A program made the translations under genes and the position numbers. From contig NCBI01000002.1 of NCBI GenBank assembly GCA_002255365.1, forward strand, positions 81,401 through 145,400: DNA of 64,000 nt. Reading direction: 5' to 3'. Of the stretch, positions 62,132-64,000 are shown one piece after another. Numbering within the stretch: position 1 is the first letter of the stretch; every line of letters starts with the position of its first letter. Below the pieces are notes generated by a model. That model was not told the origin of the DNA, made no database searches, and worked only from the letters and a program-made list of their open reading frames with translations. Source of the stretch: Chromatiales bacterium 21-64-14. GTDB taxonomy: Bacteria > Pseudomonadota > Gammaproteobacteria > 21-64-14.

Positions 62132-63358
62132 ATGGCACGGTTTCAATATCGGGGGCGCAGTGAGCGGGGTGACGCCGTCCATGGCTTCCTGGAAGCCGGG
62201 TCGGCGGACGCGGTGGCCACGCAGCTGATGAACAGCGGTGTCACGCCCATCGACGTGGCCGCAGCACCGGTGACCCGCAACGTCCTCCAGGAATTGCGCC
62301 GGCGGCTGGGCGGCGGGGCGCCCAGCCTCGAGGAGCTCATACTGTTCAGCCGGCAGATGCACACCCTGATGCGCGCCGGCGTGCCTATCATCCGCGCCCT
62401 CACCGGTCTCGCCGAGACGTATCACAACCCGGTTCTGAAGGAGACCTTGTTCGAGGTGGTCGGGAACCTGGAGTCGGGCCGCGACCTGGCCGGCTCCCTC
62501 GGGCGCCACCCCACGGTGTTCTCATCCCTGTTCGTGAGCCTGGTACAAGTGGGCGAAAACACCGGGCGATTGGACCAGGCGTTTCTGCAGTTGGCATCCT
62601 ACCTTGATATGGAGAAGCAGACCCGGGACCGGATCAAGGCGGCGCTGCGCTACCCCACGATCGTGATCGTGGCCATCTCGGTGGCGCTCGCCATCATCAA
62701 CCTGAAGGTCATTCCGGTCTTCGCCAAGGTCTTCAGCAGTTTCAGCGCCAAGCTGCCGTGGGCTACCCAGGTACTGATCTCAGTATCCAACTTCGCCGTT
62801 GCCTACTGGCCCTATATCCTGGCGATGCTGGTCCTGACCTACAGCGGCACCCGGACCTACGTCCACACGGAAGAGGGTCACTACCGCTGGGACAAGCTGA
62901 AGCTGCGCCTGCCGGTGGTCGGGAGCATCGTGCTGCGGGCAACGCTGGCCCGCTTCGCCCGCGCCTTCTCCATGGCCTCGCGCTCGGGGGTTCCGTTGAT
63001 CCAGGCGCTGACCGTGGTGGCGATGGCGGTGGACAACGAGTATGTGGCCGACCGGGTACGCTCCATGCGCAATGGCGTGGAGCGCGGCGAGAGCCTCACC
63101 CGCACGGCGGCCACCACCGGGCTGTTCACGCCATTGGTGCTTCAGATGCTCGCGGTGGGCGAGGAGACCGGTGCGGTCGATGAGCTGCTGGAACAGGTAG
63201 GGGACTTCTACGAACGCGAGGTCGACTACGACCTGAAGAACCTCAGTGACGCCATCGAGCCGATCCTGATCGTGGGGATCGGTGTGATCGTCCTGGTCCT
63301 GGCCCTGGGTGTGTTCCTGCCAATGTGGGACCTAGCCAGTGCCGTGCAAGGCCACTGA
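62132..63358 (+). CDS. mshG: MSHA-type pilus inner-membrane platform protein MshG (GspF/PilC family)
   Basis: This 408-residue protein has two GspF domains, each with a conserved VQVGENTGRLDQAF or LAVGEETGAVDELLEQV signature, and three hydrophobic membrane segments near 165-190, 225-245 and at the C-terminus. It begins ARFQYRGRSERGDAVHGFLE. It should be the PilC-like platform protein that contacts MshE. Its C-terminal end overlaps the pilin-like gene by 20 bp in a different frame. Confidence 0.93.
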   Translation: MARFQYRGRSERGDAVHGFLEAGSADAVATQLMNSGVTPIDVAAAPVTRNVLQELRRRLGGGAPSLEELILFSRQMHTLMRAGVPIIRALTGLAETYHNPVLKETLFEVVGNLESGRDLAGSLGRHPTVFSSLFVSLVQVGENTGRLDQAFLQLASYLDMEKQTRDRIKAALRYPTIVIVAISVALAIINLKVIPVFAKVFSSFSAKLPWATQVLISVSNFAVAYWPYILAMLVLTYSGTRTYVHTEEGHYRWDKLKLRLPVVGSIVLRATLARFARAFSMASRSGVPLIQALTVVAMAVDNEYVADRVRSMRNGVERGESLTRTAATTGLFTPLVLQMLAVGEETGAVDELLEQVGDFYEREVDYDLKNLSDAIEPILIVGIGVIVLVLALGVFLPMWDLASAVQGH

Positions 63359-63917
63359 GGGGATCGACCCCGGCACCTCCGGACGCCCGCGCCACCAGCG
63401 GGGCTTCACCCTGCTGGAGATGGTGGTGGTGGTGATCCTGATCGGCCTGCTGCTGGTCATCGCCATCGATAGGCTGATCCGCCTGCAGGCGGTAGCGGAG
63501 CGGGTGGCGATGGAGCAGGTGCTGGGGGGGCTGCGCAGCGCCCTGACCCTGGAGCTCGCACAGCGCATCGTGCAGGGGGGAACCGGCGATCTGGACACCT
63601 TGGCTCATGCCAATCCCATGGACTGGCTGATAACCCCGCCGGTGAACTACGCCGGTGCCCTGAATGCACCCGATCCGGCCGATGTGTCCGGTGGCCAGTG
63701 GTACTACAACACCCGCTCCAGGACCCTGGTCTACCGCGTGGCCCACAGCGGAGATTTCCACACCGCCCTGCCGGGGGCGCCGCGGGCACGGTTTAAAGTC
63801 CGCCTCGTATACGCCGATAACCCGGGCAGCGGAGCACACACCGCGGACGTGGTAGGTGTGCGCTTGGCGCCGGTGGAACCGTACCACTGGCTGCGGCCGG
63901 CGATGCCCGGGGACTGA
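63339..63917 (+). CDS. MSHA-type minor pilin (type IV prepilin-like)
   Basis: This 192-residue protein has the prepilin cleavage motif RG|FTLLE, with Gly22 before the cut and the conserved Glu27 (position 5 of the mature protein), followed by a hydrophobic helix MVVVVILIGLLLVIAID. The rest resembles a minor pilin such as MshB or MshF. The start is GTG at 63339 inside mshG, with weak GGGA upstream; later starts within the frame are possible. Major pilin MshA probably follows beyond the window. Confidence 0.8.
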   Translation: MPCKATEGIDPGTSGRPRHQRGFTLLEMVVVVILIGLLLVIAIDRLIRLQAVAERVAMEQVLGGLRSALTLELAQRIVQGGTGDLDTLAHANPMDWLITPPVNYAGALNAPDPADVSGGQWYYNTRSRTLVYRVAHSGDFHTALPGAPRARFKVRLVYADNPGSGAHTADVVGVRLAPVEPYHWLRPAMPGD

Positions 63918-63992
63918 CCCCGCCGGAGATGGACGCGGCACCCCTGGACCGACGCGGGACCGCTTGAGACTGGACGACTGGGAGAGATGGAA

Positions 63993-64000
63993 ATGAGGAA
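63993..64000 (+). CDS. Next pilus gene, first codons only
   Basis: A purine-rich GGGAGAG (63980-63986) ends six bases before the ATG at 63993; a further in-frame ATG is at 63987. The window ends two codons later. Position in the cluster suggests a pilin gene such as MshA, but the coding sequence visible is too short to identify. Confidence 0.4.

Overview
The window is about 64 kb of GC-rich (roughly 64 percent) bacterial chromosome, densely packed with short or overlapping gene junctions. Gene content and order point to a gammaproteobacterium: algZ-algR beside hemCDXY and argH, a class I adenylate cyclase, lptM-lysA/dapF-DUF484-xerC, ubiE-ubiJ-ubiB, and an MSHA-type pilus cluster. A glycine-to-betaine methylation pathway next to a betaine ABC transporter suggests a halotolerant lineage such as Ectothiorhodospiraceae or Acidiferrobacterales. 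That placement is inference; no rRNA or tRNA gene is visible to test it.

Layout. 1-940: end of hemB, then aroE. 951-6293: a divergent osmoprotection cassette, with the ProU-type importer proV-proW-proX on the minus strand and the glycine/sarcosine and sarcosine/dimethylglycine N-methyltransferases on the plus strand. 6360-15184: glutathione reductase, oligopeptidase A, exonuclease III, ubiD, a solitary ParA-like ATPase preceded by a large inverted repeat, an SDR protein and a ferredoxin-type reductase. 15222-22194: minus-strand heme block hemC-hemD-hemX-hemY and the AlgZ/AlgR two-component pair, with a periplasmic thioredoxin-fold gene between them. 22313-29703: argH, cyaA, a carboxylesterase, a small membrane protein, the tiny lipoprotein gene lptM and lysA.

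29704-34897 is accessory sequence wedged between lysA and dapF, which are usually neighbours. It holds a secreted protein with a C-terminal pentapeptide repeat, an outer-membrane-type beta-barrel protein, a DUF6502/DUF5666 gene pair whose second member ends in the same type of pentapeptide repeat, a methyltransferase, a broken LuxR-type regulator and a 38-bp perfect palindrome. 34898-43631: dapF, DUF484, xerC, hslVU, a DUF971 gene, ubiE, an RDD membrane protein, ubiJ and ubiB. 43712-48463: DUF389 membrane protein, DJ-1 family protein, a truncated divergent polysaccharide deacetylase, a C-terminal processing protease and an EnvC-like activator. 48533-53023: ArsR regulator with a persulfide-sensor-like cysteine pair, a membrane rhodanese, secB, gpsA, trmL and a class 1B dihydroorotate dehydrogenase. 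53407-64000: MSHA-type pilus genes in the order I, I2/N-like, J, K, L, M, N, E, G, minor pilin, with the next gene cut by the window end.

Most genes are housekeeping: heme, lysine/peptidoglycan, ubiquinone, arginine, pyrimidine, protein quality control and secretion. The parts most worth attention are the lysA-dapF island with its shared repeat motif, the betaine cassette, the possible sulfide-sensing pair at 48.5 kb, several long inverted repeats in intergenic DNA, and an apparent CTG start at the head of the pilus operon.
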